DNA of 64,000 bases from assembly GCA_027531145.1 (NCBI GenBank), contig JAPZRF010000002.1:110291-174290 (forward strand). Reading direction: 5' to 3'. Below are positions 26,940 through 36,267 of the stretch, piece by piece. The notes beneath the pieces are model-generated. The model did not search any database. It was given only the letters and a program-made list of their open reading frames with translations, and had not been told where the DNA came from. The DNA comes from Brevundimonas sp. (GTDB lineage: Bacteria > Pseudomonadota > Alphaproteobacteria > Caulobacterales > Caulobacteraceae). Each line of letters begins with the position of its first letter. Position 1 is the stretch's first letter. Made by a program: the position numbers and the translations under genes.

Positions 26940-28076
26940 ATGACTGACCGGAACGTTCGAAACCTTTCCTGGCTTGAGGCGAAGGGCTCCAGCTCACGGC
27001 TGCTCAACCTGCATCGCATCGCCCTTGAATACGGTGCCACCGCGGAATGGAACGAGCAGCCGATGTTCAACGACCGCATGCTCAACCGGGCGCTGATCAT
27101 CAAACATAGGCTGAGACGCGACGAGATTCAGAACTTCCGCCACCGGCGCTTTGTGGCCACCAAGATAGTCCTGCCGATCGACCCGCGCGCCCTTGGTGTG
27201 GGTGGTCGTTTCATGTTCGTTGGCCAAAACAACTTCTATCAAGCGCTGTCGTCCAATTTTGGCCTGAGTCGAGAAGACGAGGACACTCGTCGACTTGAGT
27301 TACTCGATCGACTTCCAGCTTTCGACCCATTCCTAATGCGCGAATACTTGCGCACTAACGGCGCAAATGTTGGCTCGTGCTACTTTAATATAAGCAATGG
27401 TGACACTGCTGGAATCACAGAATTCGTCAAAAGCGAGGTAGAGTCTCTTGTTAAGCTCAGTATGAGCAGTGGCGCAGATATGAAATCATCCAATCCTGTG
27501 GCGCGAATGACATCAATCATTCTCTCCACAGAACTAGGCTCAGAATTGGCGCTCCTCGGTCGGACGTTCCGGCTCGAACCGGAACAGTACCGGGAAGGTG
27601 TGTTTTGTTGGAAAGGGTTCCTGTACTACAAGTGGATGATCGCCCGGACCATGTCTGGAGTCGGGGAGGTTACCGAGGGCGTCCGTGCTATTTGCCCGCG
27701 GGGCCGGGTTGATACCAGCGCCGCCGTGGAACTCGACCGCAGTCGAGAGCGCATCTGCGAGCAGATCGTCCAAGCCTGCGATGATGCGGGGCGCATGATT
27801 GCCGCCTACGACCGGGCCTATGAGGGGCTGGTCGTCGGAGGCAGGCCCGAGCAGTTTCGGGACTTCCTTCTGGCTGCCCCGAGGCTGTTCGCCCGGCTTG
27901 GCGAGCGACTGGGGGCGATCGAGCACATCGTCAGCTTCTGGAGTTACCGGTTCGGGCATGGCCATGCCACGCCGGACGCCGCAGAGCTGCTGGACATTTT
28001 TTCGGACTTCGAAACCAGCCTTGGCGTTCCCGATAACAGGCGCTCCAGTTCTTCCGAACCGGCCTTCGCCGCCTGA
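26940..28076 (+). CDS. Hypothetical protein of atypical composition
   Basis: An unrecognised soluble protein of 378 residues with no signal peptide, membrane helix or nucleotide-binding motif that I can see. It is rich in Arg, Phe and Met. Its first 600 bases are clearly lower in G+C than the surroundings; 27200-27540 includes runs such as CTACTTTAATATAAGC and uses codons rare elsewhere in the window. That fits horizontal origin. The C-terminal third looks more like the host. The start at 26940 (second of two adjacent ATGs) has TGAGGA upstream. Its stop directly abuts the stop of convergent ahcY with no base between. A function cannot be assigned. Confidence 0.7.
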   Translation: MTDRNVRNLSWLEAKGSSSRLLNLHRIALEYGATAEWNEQPMFNDRMLNRALIIKHRLRRDEIQNFRHRRFVATKIVLPIDPRALGVGGRFMFVGQNNFYQALSSNFGLSREDEDTRRLELLDRLPAFDPFLMREYLRTNGANVGSCYFNISNGDTAGITEFVKSEVESLVKLSMSSGADMKSSNPVARMTSIILSTELGSELALLGRTFRLEPEQYREGVFCWKGFLYYKWMIARTMSGVGEVTEGVRAICPRGRVDTSAAVELDRSRERICEQIVQACDDAGRMIAAYDRAYEGLVVGGRPEQFRDFLLAAPRLFARLGERLGAIEHIVSFWSYRFGHGHATPDAAELLDIFSDFETSLGVPDNRRSSSSEPAFAA

Positions 28077-29468
<1,392 letters not shown>

Positions 29469-29555
29469 GGGAGCTCCTGTTGAAGGGCGCACCGTGAGGC
29501 GGGCCGCTGCATGGCCGGGCCTATAGACGCTGATGCTCAAAGGAGCAACAAACAC

Positions 29556-29571
29556 ATAAGGATGTCTTTAT
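29556..29571. promoter_or_regulatory. Palindromic operator-like site upstream of ahcY (SahR-like)
   Basis: ATAAGGA-TG-TCTTTAT is a near-perfect 16-base palindrome (one mismatched position pair) in an unusually AT-rich stretch between ahcY and the divergent chimeric gene. ArsR-family SahR repressors are known to control ahcY and methionine genes through AT-rich inverted repeats. Calling this a SahR site rests on that and on position, not on an exact consensus match. No SAH or SAM riboswitch was seen in the leader. Confidence 0.45.
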
Positions 29572-29653
29572 ATGTCTCGCCGGACGGGCGGTCCGGCCGC
29601 TGGCGCCCGACGCAGTTCTGCGCTCTAGTCGGCGCATCGACGAAGGGCTGACA

Positions 29654-30538
29654 ATGCGCATATCCACAGCGGGACTGGCGGGGCTGGCGGGCGCGGCCGC
29701 GTTGCTGGCGGGGACAGCGACCGCACAGGAGACCCCTGACGCCGGCGGGCCGGTCACCCTGGTGTACGCCGGCCGGCTGCTTGACCGGCCGGGACAGGCC
29801 CCGCGCGGCCCCTCGACCCTGATCCTCCGCGACGGCCGCATCGTCGAGGTGCGTGACGGCCATGTCGATCCGGCGCTGTTTCCGGGTGCCACGGTGGTCG
29901 ATCAGGCCGACCGCTTCGTCCTGCCCGGCCTGATCGACAGCCATGTCCACCTGACCTCGGACCTCGGCGGTCAGGCGCGCTTCCTCGCCGGGGTCACCGA
30001 CAACCTGCCGGCCCATGCCTTCCGCGCCGCCGAGAATGCGCAGAAGACCCTGATGGCCGGCTTCACCACGGTTCGGAATCTCGGCGACGCCGGCGGCGTC
30101 ACCCTGGCCCTGCGCGACGCCACAGCCGAGCATCGCCTGCCAGGGCCACGCATCGTCGACGCCGGGGAGAGCATCTCCACCACCTCGGGCCACATGGACG
30201 GCCGGCTGGGCTTCAACGACGACCTCCGCGAACACATCGGCCACGACAACGTCTGTAACGGGCCGGAGAGCTGCCGCGAAGCCGTGCGGCTGCAGGTCGG
30301 CCGCGGTGCCAATGTCATCAAGATCGCCACCACCGGCGGGGTCAACAGCCGCATCGGCGCCGGCCTCGGGGCCCAGATGTTCGAGGACGAGGCCCGGGCC
30401 CTGACCGCCGACGGGGCGCTGGTGCTGATGCGTGACGATGACCTTGACCGCACCACCGACGCCACCGACACCCCCGCCGCGGTGCGGCAGGGCTCCCCCG
30501 AGGCCGTCGCCCGGGCCTCGGCCTGCCTCGCCGGCTGA
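29654..30538 (+). pseudogene. Chimeric remnant: amidohydrolase N-terminus fused to GDPD fragment
   Basis: The 294-residue frame has a signal peptide (AGLAGAAALLAGTATAQE) and then a clear amidohydrolase start: beta-sandwich, LPGLIDSHVHL with the HxH metal ligands, and VIKIATTGGV with the metal-bridging Lys (about residue 223). Normal family members run to about 430 residues. Here, after FEDEARA (residue about 249, base about 30398), the sequence switches to LTADGALVLMRDDDLDRTTD, which matches the glycerophosphodiester phosphodiesterase motif DGxxVxxHDxxLDRTT, with Arg in place of the expected His. The late amidohydrolase ligands are absent. An in-frame deletion joining two genes is the simplest reading, so activity is doubtful. 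It lies just upstream of bioB. Confidence 0.7.
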
Positions 30539-30580
30539 CGCGCCTTGGCGACGACGCCCCCCGCTGCTAGGCCCACGGTC

Positions 30581-31591
30581 ATGCGCCGTGACCCCGCCCT
30601 GCCCAGCCACGACTGGACCCTCGACGAGGTCGAGACCCTGTTCGCCCGTCCCTTCATGGAGCTGGTGTTCGAGGCCGCGGCCGTGCACCGCCGTACCTTT
30701 GACCCCTCGGCCATCCAGGCCTCGCGCCTGCTGTCGATCAAGACCGGCGGCTGCGCCGAGAACTGCGGCTACTGCAGCCAGTCGGCCAAATTCGACACCG
30801 GCCTGAAGGCCGAAAAACTCATGGATGCGGAGGCCGTCCTCGCCGAGGCCATGGCCGCAAAGGCCGGCGGGGCCAGCCGCTTCTGCATGGGCGCCGCCTG
30901 GCGCGAGCTGAAGGACCGCGACACCCCGAAGCTGGCGGCCATGATCGCCGGGGTGAAGGCGCTCGGGCTGGAGACCTGCGCCACCCTCGGCATGCTGACC
31001 GCCGACCAGGCCAGGCAGCTCAAGGCCGCCGGCCTCGACTACTACAACCACAACCTCGACACCGGGCCGGAGTACTACGCCGAGGTGGTCACCACCCGGA
31101 CGTACCAGGACCGGCTCGACACCCTGCAGCATGTGCGCGATGCCGGCATGGCCACCTGCTGCGGCGGCATCGTCGGCATGGGCGAGACCCGTCGCGACCG
31201 CGCCGGCCTGCTGCACGCCCTTGCCACCCTGCCGGCCCATCCGGAAAGCCTCCCGGTCAACGCCCTGGTGCCGATCGCCGGCACCCCGCTGGGCGACCGG
31301 ATCAAGGCGGAGGGGACGATCGACGGCCTCGAGTTCGTACGCACCATCGCGGTGGCGCGGCTGGTGTGCCCCCGCTCGATCGTGCGCCTGTCGGCCGGGC
31401 GCGAGACCATGTCGGCCGAGCTTCAGGCCCTGTGCTTCCTCGCCGGTGCCAATTCGATCTTCGTCGGCGGCCGTCTGCTGACCACGCCCAATCCGGGCGA
31501 GGACGCCGACGCCGACCTGTTCGCCAGGCTTGATCTCAAGCCGATGGGAGCCAATCCGACGGTGGCGGCGACGGAATGTTCCGCCGCGTAA
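30581..31591 (+). CDS. bioB: Biotin synthase
   Basis: Radical-SAM enzyme that inserts sulfur into dethiobiotin. The 336-residue protein carries the [4Fe-4S] cluster motif [11 protein letters not shown] (Cys 58, 62 and 65), then [34 protein letters not shown] and [15 protein letters not shown], all BioB signatures, with the Arg of VRLSAGRE near the second cluster. ATG 30581 is preferred over the TTG at 30545, which lies in the poorly coding leader. No other bio genes are next to it; the gene upstream is the chimeric remnant. Confidence 0.97.
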   Translation: MRRDPALPSHDWTLDEVETLFARPFMELVFEAAAVHRRTFDPSAIQASRLLSIKTGGCAENCGYCSQSAKFDTGLKAEKLMDAEAVLAEAMAAKAGGASRFCMGAAWRELKDRDTPKLAAMIAGVKALGLETCATLGMLTADQARQLKAAGLDYYNHNLDTGPEYYAEVVTTRTYQDRLDTLQHVRDAGMATCCGGIVGMGETRRDRAGLLHALATLPAHPESLPVNALVPIAGTPLGDRIKAEGTIDGLEFVRTIAVARLVCPRSIVRLSAGRETMSAELQALCFLAGANSIFVGGRLLTTPNPGEDADADLFARLDLKPMGANPTVAATECSAA

Positions 31592-31625
31592 CCGGATGTT
31601 CAGCCTGGGGCCCTACCGTGACTCC

Positions 31626-32018
31626 ATGGATCGTCGCGCCCTCCTCGGCCTCGCCGCCCTGACCGCCGCCAGCCTGCCCGCCGCCGCGAAGGCCGGCGGC
31701 GGCTCCAGCGCCCCCGCGGCCGCCTATCTCCGCCTGCCGGTCACCACGGCCTCGATCACCCGCGCCTCGGGCGGCCGCGGGGTGCTGACGGTGGAGTCCG
31801 GCATCGACGCCCCGGCCGAGCTGTCCGCCCGCGCCACCCAGTCGCTGCCGCGCCTGCGCGCCGCCTTCAGCGAAGTGACGCAGCGGATGGCCAACGAGAC
31901 CCGGGCCGGCGCGCCGCCGGACGTATTGCGGCTCTCGCGAGAGCTGCAGGCCGAGGTGGACCGCGTCATGGGCCGCGCGGGCGCCCGGGTGCTGCTCGGC
32001 ACGGTGATGCTGAACTAG
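31626..32018 (+). CDS. Hypothetical protein with Tat-like signal
   Basis: A 130-residue protein starting MDRRALLGLAALTAASLPAAA, a twin-arginine-type signal followed by a hydrophobic stretch and an AKA cleavage site, so probably exported. The remainder is a small domain ending RVLLGTVMLN with no motif that I recognise; the ending has the look of flagellar FliL/basal-body-like or pilus accessory proteins, but this is weak. ATG 31596 is an alternative start. It follows bioB by 34 bases and may be co-transcribed. Confidence 0.65.
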   Translation: MDRRALLGLAALTAASLPAAAKAGGGSSAPAAAYLRLPVTTASITRASGGRGVLTVESGIDAPAELSARATQSLPRLRAAFSEVTQRMANETRAGAPPDVLRLSRELQAEVDRVMGRAGARVLLGTVMLN

Positions 32019-32177
32019 GGTGTGACGCCCTGCGCCCGGCGAGACATCGCGTCTGACTTCAGGTTTTCATCACCGACGGGCTTGTCCCGGGAGCACATGG
32101 ATTCGCAAGGCGCGATCCGCGGACGGCGCTGGCGGAGCGTGAAAGCTGCGCGCGGCCGCTCGTGAACCCTCCATGGA

Positions 32178-32198
32178 CCCTCGGGACAGGCCCGAGGG
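32178..32198. repeat. Palindrome related to the unit at 19056
   Basis: CCCTCGGG-ACAGG-CCCGAGGG is a perfect eight-base inverted repeat with a five-base loop and the same core as 19056-19088. It lies in the convergent gap between the Tat-signal gene and the MarR gene. The remainder of 32019-32231 shows nothing I can name. Confidence 0.6.
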
Positions 32199-32231
32199 CG
32201 ACGATCTGCAGCATCGCGACGCGCGCGGGCT

Positions 32232-32885
32232 TCAGGCCGCGTCAGGCTCCGGCACAGGCTTCTCGCTCCCCGCCTTCCCGACCTTGCGCTTGCCGCCCTT
32301 CAGCCGGCCGCGCGCCGCCGCCTTGGCCGCCTTGCGCTCCCTGGCTTCGGCGGCCTTGCGTGCCGCCTTCTCGGCCTTGCGCGCTTCCTTCTCGGCGCGC
32401 TTCGCCGCCCTGGCCGCCGCCTCGGCCTCGGCCGGGGCATTCTCGGCCGCCGAGGCCAGCTCGGTCAGCACCTCGAGGAAGGCCTCGCGCCGGGCCTTGG
32501 GCAGCAGGCCGAGAATACGCTTGTCCGCCGCCGCCACCCGCGGCCTCGCTGCCTCCAGCGCCGCCAGCCCCTCGGGCGACAGGCTGACGGCGTTGGCCCT
32601 GGCGTCGAGGGTCGAGCGCTGACGCATCAGCAGGCCCTTGCTGGTCATGCGGGCCACAAGATCGGCCAGGGTCGAGCGGTCGATGCCGGTGGCCCTGACC
32701 AGATCGGTCTGGGTCAGGCCGTCCTTGTGCGCGCAGGCCTCGAGCACGGCGAACTGGCGCTGGGTCGGAGCCGCGGGACCAGCCTCCTCGGCATAGATGT
32801 CGAGCGCCAGCTGAAGCGCCCGATGCAGCTGGTGACTGGGCGACCGCGCCAGCGCCATCACGTCGGCCTTCTTGCCCTTCGCCAT
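32232..32885 (-). CDS. MarR family regulator with histone-H1-like C-terminal tail
   Basis: A 217-residue protein. Residues about 10-140 are a MarR winged-helix domain: TQRQFAVLEACAHKDGLTQT, DLVRATGIDRSTLADLVARM (recognition helix) and the wing MRQRSTLDARANAVSLSPEG. After about residue 150 the chain becomes a Lys/Ala/Glu/Arg-rich tail (AKRAEKEARKAEKAARKAAE, then AKAAARGRLKGGKRKVG) that resembles the C-terminal domain of histone H1 or bacterial Hc1-like proteins. Standard MarR proteins are about 140-160 residues. The start at 32885 begins MAKGKKADV. It is transcribed alone on the minus strand after ispZ/yciB. Confidence 0.85.
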   Translation of the reverse strand: MAKGKKADVMALARSPSHQLHRALQLALDIYAEEAGPAAPTQRQFAVLEACAHKDGLTQTDLVRATGIDRSTLADLVARMTSKGLLMRQRSTLDARANAVSLSPEGLAALEAARPRVAAADKRILGLLPKARREAFLEVLTELASAAENAPAEAEAAARAAKRAEKEARKAEKAARKAAEARERKAAKAAARGRLKGGKRKVGKAGSEKPVPEPDAA

Positions 32886-32970
32886 GCCGGCTTCCCCTTT
32901 ACCACGAGGAAGGGCTAGCAGGTCGCCTTGACGGTTTCGAGACAGGCGGTCCGTGGGCGGAGGCGGGCTT

Positions 32971-33600
32971 TCAGCGGTCAGGATCGGGCGTCGTCGCTCC
33001 CGGAGCATCTTCCGGCTCGTCCCGGATCATGTGCTTCATGATGTAGACCACCTGCCAGATGCCGAAGCCCGCCGAGGCCAGCCACAGGCCGCCGCGGAAG
33101 CTCACCCAGACGTCGTCGGACTGGGTCCGCCAGATGACTTCATTGACGATCGCCACCGCCGCGAAGAACAGGCCATAGCGCAGGGTCAGGCCGCGCCATC
33201 CGGCCTCGGTCAGGCGGAAGGCGCTCTCCAGGAGGTATTTGAACGGATACTTGCGGAACGGCAGGGAGCCCAGCAGCACCATCGCCAGAAGGGTGTTCTG
33301 GATGGTCAGCTTGAGCTTCAGCAGCGTCGGGTCTTGGAAGATCAGGGTCAGGCTGCCGAAGATCAGCGCGAAACCGCCGGCCAGCAGCGGCAGCGGGGCC
33401 AGCCGGCGCTCCAGCCTCCAGCCGACCGCCAGCGCCAGGGCCGAGGCCCCGACCAGCACCCAGGTGGCTTCGACCAGCGCCTGCTGCCCGTCCAGCCCGC
33501 GGACGAACCGATGCACCCCATAGGCCAGCAGGAAGGCCACCAGGGCCCCGAAATCGACGGCCTGGCGCAGGCCGCGGCGATGGTCGGTCGTGGCGCTCAT
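32971..33600 (-). CDS. yciB: YciB/intracellular septation protein A family
   Basis: A 209-residue inner-membrane protein with about five hydrophobic helices. Family features are RQAVDFGALVAFLLAYGVHR at the N-terminus, LIFQDPTLLKLKLTIQNTLL, and FRKYPFKYLLESAFRLTEAG, followed by RYGLFFAAVAIVNEVIWRT. The family (YciB, formerly IspA/IspZ) affects cell envelope synthesis and septation. The ATG at 33600 overlaps the ftsY stop by four bases, the usual alphaproteobacterial pairing. Confidence 0.92.
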   Translation of the reverse strand: MSATTDHRRGLRQAVDFGALVAFLLAYGVHRFVRGLDGQQALVEATWVLVGASALALAVGWRLERRLAPLPLLAGGFALIFGSLTLIFQDPTLLKLKLTIQNTLLAMVLLGSLPFRKYPFKYLLESAFRLTEAGWRGLTLRYGLFFAAVAIVNEVIWRTQSDDVWVSFRGGLWLASAGFGIWQVVYIMKHMIRDEPEDAPGATTPDPDR

Positions 33601-34544
33601 CGCGCATCCTCCGCGGGCAGGCCCATCAGCGACCGGGCGAAGGCCCGGGCGTCGAACGGCTGCAGGTCCTCGATCCCCTCGCCGACCCCGATCAGCTTGA
33701 TGGGGGCGTCCGAGGCCTGGGCCACCGGCACCAGAACCCCGCCGCGCGCGGTGCCGTCCAGCTTGGTCATGACGAGGCCGGAGACATAGGCCGTCCGGCC
33801 GAAGATCTTCTCCTGCTCCAGCGCATTGCGGCCGACCGTGGCGTCCAGCACCAGCAGGGTCTCGTGCGGGGCCTCCGGATCGACCTTCTTCAGCACCCGC
33901 ACGATCTTCAGCAGCTCGTCCATCAGGGCCGACTTGTTCTGCAGCCGTCCGGCGGTATCGATCAGCACCACATCGAAGCCTTCCGCCTTCGCCCTGACGA
34001 AGGCGTCATAGGCCAGTCCCGCCGCATCGGCCCCGTCGCGCCGGCTCTCGAAATGGGCCCCGGCCCGCTCGGCCCAGACCTTCAGCTGTTCGCGCGCGGC
34101 GGCGCGGAAGGTGTCGCCGGCGACGATCATCACCTTCGCTCCGCGCCCCGTCAGATCGGCGGCGATCTTGCCCAGGGTGGTGGTCTTGCCCGAGCCGTTG
34201 ACCCCGACGAACAGGGTCACGAACGGCCGAGGCCCGGCCAGCGGTTCATAGGTCGCCTGATGGCCCGACAGCTCGTCGGCCACGGCCTCGGCCAGCGCCG
34301 TCTTGACCTCCATCTCGGACGGGTTCGGCCCGAAGCGCAGTTCGCGGAAGCGGGCGACGATGCGATCCGTGGCGGCGGGGCCCAGATCGCTCTCGAGCAG
34401 GTGCTCCTCCAGCCCCTCCAGCGCCGCCTCGCCCAGCGGCTCCTTCACGAAGGCCGAGACGACCTGGTCGGTCATCTGCCTCGAGGAGCGGCTCAAGCCC
34501 TCCGTCAGCCGGGAAAGCCAGCCCTTCTTGGGTGCGTCGGTCAT
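33597..34544 (-). CDS. ftsY: Signal recognition particle receptor FtsY
   Basis: SRP receptor GTPase that docks ribosome-nascent chains at the inner membrane. The 315-residue NG domain shows G1 GVNGSGKTTTLGKIA, DTFRAAAREQLKVWAER, DTAGRLQNKSALMDEL and TKLDGTARGGVLVPVA. The long acidic N-terminal A domain of E. coli FtsY is absent; the amphipathic MTDAPKKGWLSRLTEGLSRS would serve as membrane contact. The start at 34544 suits the AGG-type ribosome-binding site better than an ATG six bases earlier. It is coupled to yciB. Upstream it faces the nadE fragment and the accessory cassette. Confidence 0.96.
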   Translation of the reverse strand: MTDAPKKGWLSRLTEGLSRSSRQMTDQVVSAFVKEPLGEAALEGLEEHLLESDLGPAATDRIVARFRELRFGPNPSEMEVKTALAEAVADELSGHQATYEPLAGPRPFVTLFVGVNGSGKTTTLGKIAADLTGRGAKVMIVAGDTFRAAAREQLKVWAERAGAHFESRRDGADAAGLAYDAFVRAKAEGFDVVLIDTAGRLQNKSALMDELLKIVRVLKKVDPEAPHETLLVLDATVGRNALEQEKIFGRTAYVSGLVMTKLDGTARGGVLVPVAQASDAPIKLIGVGEGIEDLQPFDARAFARSLMGLPAEDAR

Positions 34545-34607
34545 GAACATTGCCTAGACCACCGCCGGTCCTAGCGAAAGCGGGACCTAGGTCCGCCGCT
34601 CCGACGT

Positions 34608-34709
34608 CACCCCTTTCACAGCACGCGCTCCCACGGCTTCGTCCGGGTCGGGGCGGCCACGCCGGTGGTGCATCTGGCCGATCCGGCAGCCAACGCCGCC
34701 GGGCACCGA
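34608..34709 (+). pseudogene. Partial duplicate of the 5' end of nadE
   Basis: These 102 bases align without gaps to codons 5-38 of nadE at 37601-37702, with about 11 mismatches (roughly 89% identity by hand count). The translated match is [20 protein letters not shown] against [20 protein letters not shown]. Most changes are at third codon positions, so this copy evolved as coding sequence, probably in another genome, rather than decaying in place. It lacks the start codon and breaks off into the TetR gene region. It marks the left edge of the cassette. Confidence 0.85.
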
Positions 34710-34746
34710 CATTTCAGCGCGATGAACGGATGGTCGATCGCTCTGA

Positions 34747-35337
34747 CTACGGTCGAGCGGCTCCGCGCAGTGCAGCGACAGCAGCGGCGACCACAGCGAC
34801 CCAGTTTTCGTCGTCGATCCCAAGGTCGGCAATCTCTCGGTCGGCGGCAGCGTCGCAGAGCCGCTCGACCGTCAGTAACGCGGCGAGACGTGCAGGCCAG
34901 TCGAGCGTCGCCGAGAGCGGGCGGATCATCTCCAGCTGAGCGCGGCGGCTGGCCGCGCGGGCGGCGCGGACGCGCGGATCCTCGACTGACAGGAGGCGGA
35001 GCGAACGGCGGAATCCGGCATGATTTCGATGTGCCGCGATCAGCGTTCGTGCGACTGCATCGAGCTGCGCCGCGGCGTCTCCCGCGCAACGCATCGCCGC
35101 CGCGATCCTGGCGCGTTCATCCTCCTGCCAGAGTTCGTAGACCCGGATGAAGATATCGGTCTTGTCGGTGAAGTGCCGGTAGAATGTCTGCGGCGCGAAC
35201 CCTGCTTCACGCGCGATCCGGTTTGTATCGGTCCCGGAAAAACCATGCTCGTTGAACGCTTTGGCCGCAGCCGCCAGCAGCGCATCCCGTGTCGTTGGCT
35301 GTCTTGTGTCCGGGCGGTTGCCATTCTCTGAACTCAT
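34747..35337 (-). CDS. TetR family regulator of the accessory cassette
   Basis: A 196-residue TetR-type repressor. The helix-turn-helix is TTRDALLAAAAKAFNEHGFS followed by TDTNRIAREAGFAPQTFYRH and FTDKTDIF. The C-terminal effector domain is helical with many Arg/Ala. The start codon at 35337 is one base from a perfect palindrome, GTGATA-TGTT-TATCAC, so the protein probably represses itself and the divergent hydrolase operon. Codon use looks less extreme in G/C third positions than in ftsY or nadE, in line with transfer. Confidence 0.9.
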   Translation of the reverse strand: MSSENGNRPDTRQPTTRDALLAAAAKAFNEHGFSGTDTNRIAREAGFAPQTFYRHFTDKTDIFIRVYELWQEDERARIAAAMRCAGDAAAQLDAVARTLIAAHRNHAGFRRSLRLLSVEDPRVRAARAASRRAQLEMIRPLSATLDWPARLAALLTVERLCDAAADREIADLGIDDENWVAVVAAAVAALRGAARP

Positions 35338-35353
35338 GTGATATGTTTATCAC
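35338..35353. promoter_or_regulatory. Palindromic operator between TetR and hydrolase genes
   Basis: GTGATA-TGTT-TATCAC is a perfect inverted repeat with a four-base spacer. It lies immediately upstream of the TetR start codon and about 40 bases before the hydrolase GTG start. Size, symmetry and location are those of a TetR-family operator; binding itself is inferred. Confidence 0.65.
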
Positions 35354-35391
35354 CAACCAACGGAAGGGCCGATGCCTTTGAGGAGCCACGG

Positions 35392-36267
35392 GTGACGCAA
35401 GTGGTAGCCGACCCGCCTTTGGCGGCATTGAGCGCGGCCGATCCCGGGGCAATGCTTGCCCTGCCGGGCGGGGGACAGCTGGCGGTCAAACGGTGCGGCA
35501 GGGGCACTCAGGTGCTTTGCCTGCATGCAGTTGGTCATGGCAGCGGCGACTTTGCCGATCTGGCTGCGCGACTTGGCGACCGGTTCGAGCTGATTGGACT
35601 CGATTGGCCAGGGATGGCGCGATCGCCGGCCGACGCCGGCGGGGTGCGCGCCGAGCGTTTCGCCGGTCTCGTGATCGAGGCGGTCGATGCACTCGGACTT
35701 GACCGGCCGTTCGTGATCGGCAACTCGATCGGGGGCACGGCTGCGATCATCGCCGCCGCACAGGCCCCCGCCCGTTTCGCCGGGCTGGCGCTTTGCAATC
35801 CTGGCGGATTGTCCAGGCTCGATCTGCCCGCGCGCCTGATCATCGGGCGGATGGCGGCGTTTTTCCGAACGGGCACGCGCGGAGCCTGTTGGTATCCTTT
35901 CGCTTTTGCCGCCTATTACCGGTGGCTGGTGCTGACCCGTGCTCCCGCGCGCTCGCGCCGCGAGGCGATTGTCCGACATGCCGTTCCCCTGGCACCACTC
36001 CTTGCCGACGCATGGGAAGGCTTCGGCAAGCCGTCGGGCGACCTGCGTTCGCTCGCGCCGCGCCTCAGCTTGCCGGTGTGGCTCGCCTGGGCCAGGGGCG
36101 ATCAGTTCGTGTCCTGGGGCCGCGCCAAGGCGGCGGTCGCAACGATGCCGCTCCATCGTGTGACCTTGTTCCGCGGCAGCCACAGCGCCTTTCTCGAAGA
36201 CCCGAATGCCTTTGCCGCCGGGTTTCGCGCCTTCGTCCATGACGTCCAGACCGGGAACTTCCAATGA
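35392..36267 (+). CDS. Alpha/beta hydrolase (cassette)
   Basis: A 291-residue cytoplasmic hydrolase. The oxyanion strand is QVLCLHAVGHGSGDFADLA, the nucleophile elbow FVIGNSIGGTAAIIAAAQAP (Ser in GNSIGG), a late acid lies near LAWARGDQFVSWG and the catalytic His in FRGSHSAFLEDPNAF. The GTG start at 35392 is chosen because an AGGAG site lies seven bases upstream; an earlier GTG at 35338 falls inside the operator. It is the first gene of a three-gene coupled operon: its stop overlaps the DUF962 start by four bases. The substrate is unknown; an ester or epoxide in lipid metabolism is possible given the neighbours. Confidence 0.88.
   Translation: MTQVVADPPLAALSAADPGAMLALPGGGQLAVKRCGRGTQVLCLHAVGHGSGDFADLAARLGDRFELIGLDWPGMARSPADAGGVRAERFAGLVIEAVDALGLDRPFVIGNSIGGTAAIIAAAQAPARFAGLALCNPGGLSRLDLPARLIIGRMAAFFRTGTRGACWYPFAFAAYYRWLVLTRAPARSRREAIVRHAVPLAPLLADAWEGFGKPSGDLRSLAPRLSLPVWLAWARGDQFVSWGRAKAAVATMPLHRVTLFRGSHSAFLEDPNAFAAGFRAFVHDVQTGNFQ

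Noticed and set aside
29469-29640. SAH or SAM riboswitch in the ahcY leader
   Set aside because: No conserved SAH-aptamer core could be found; the notable signal is the AT-rich palindrome instead.
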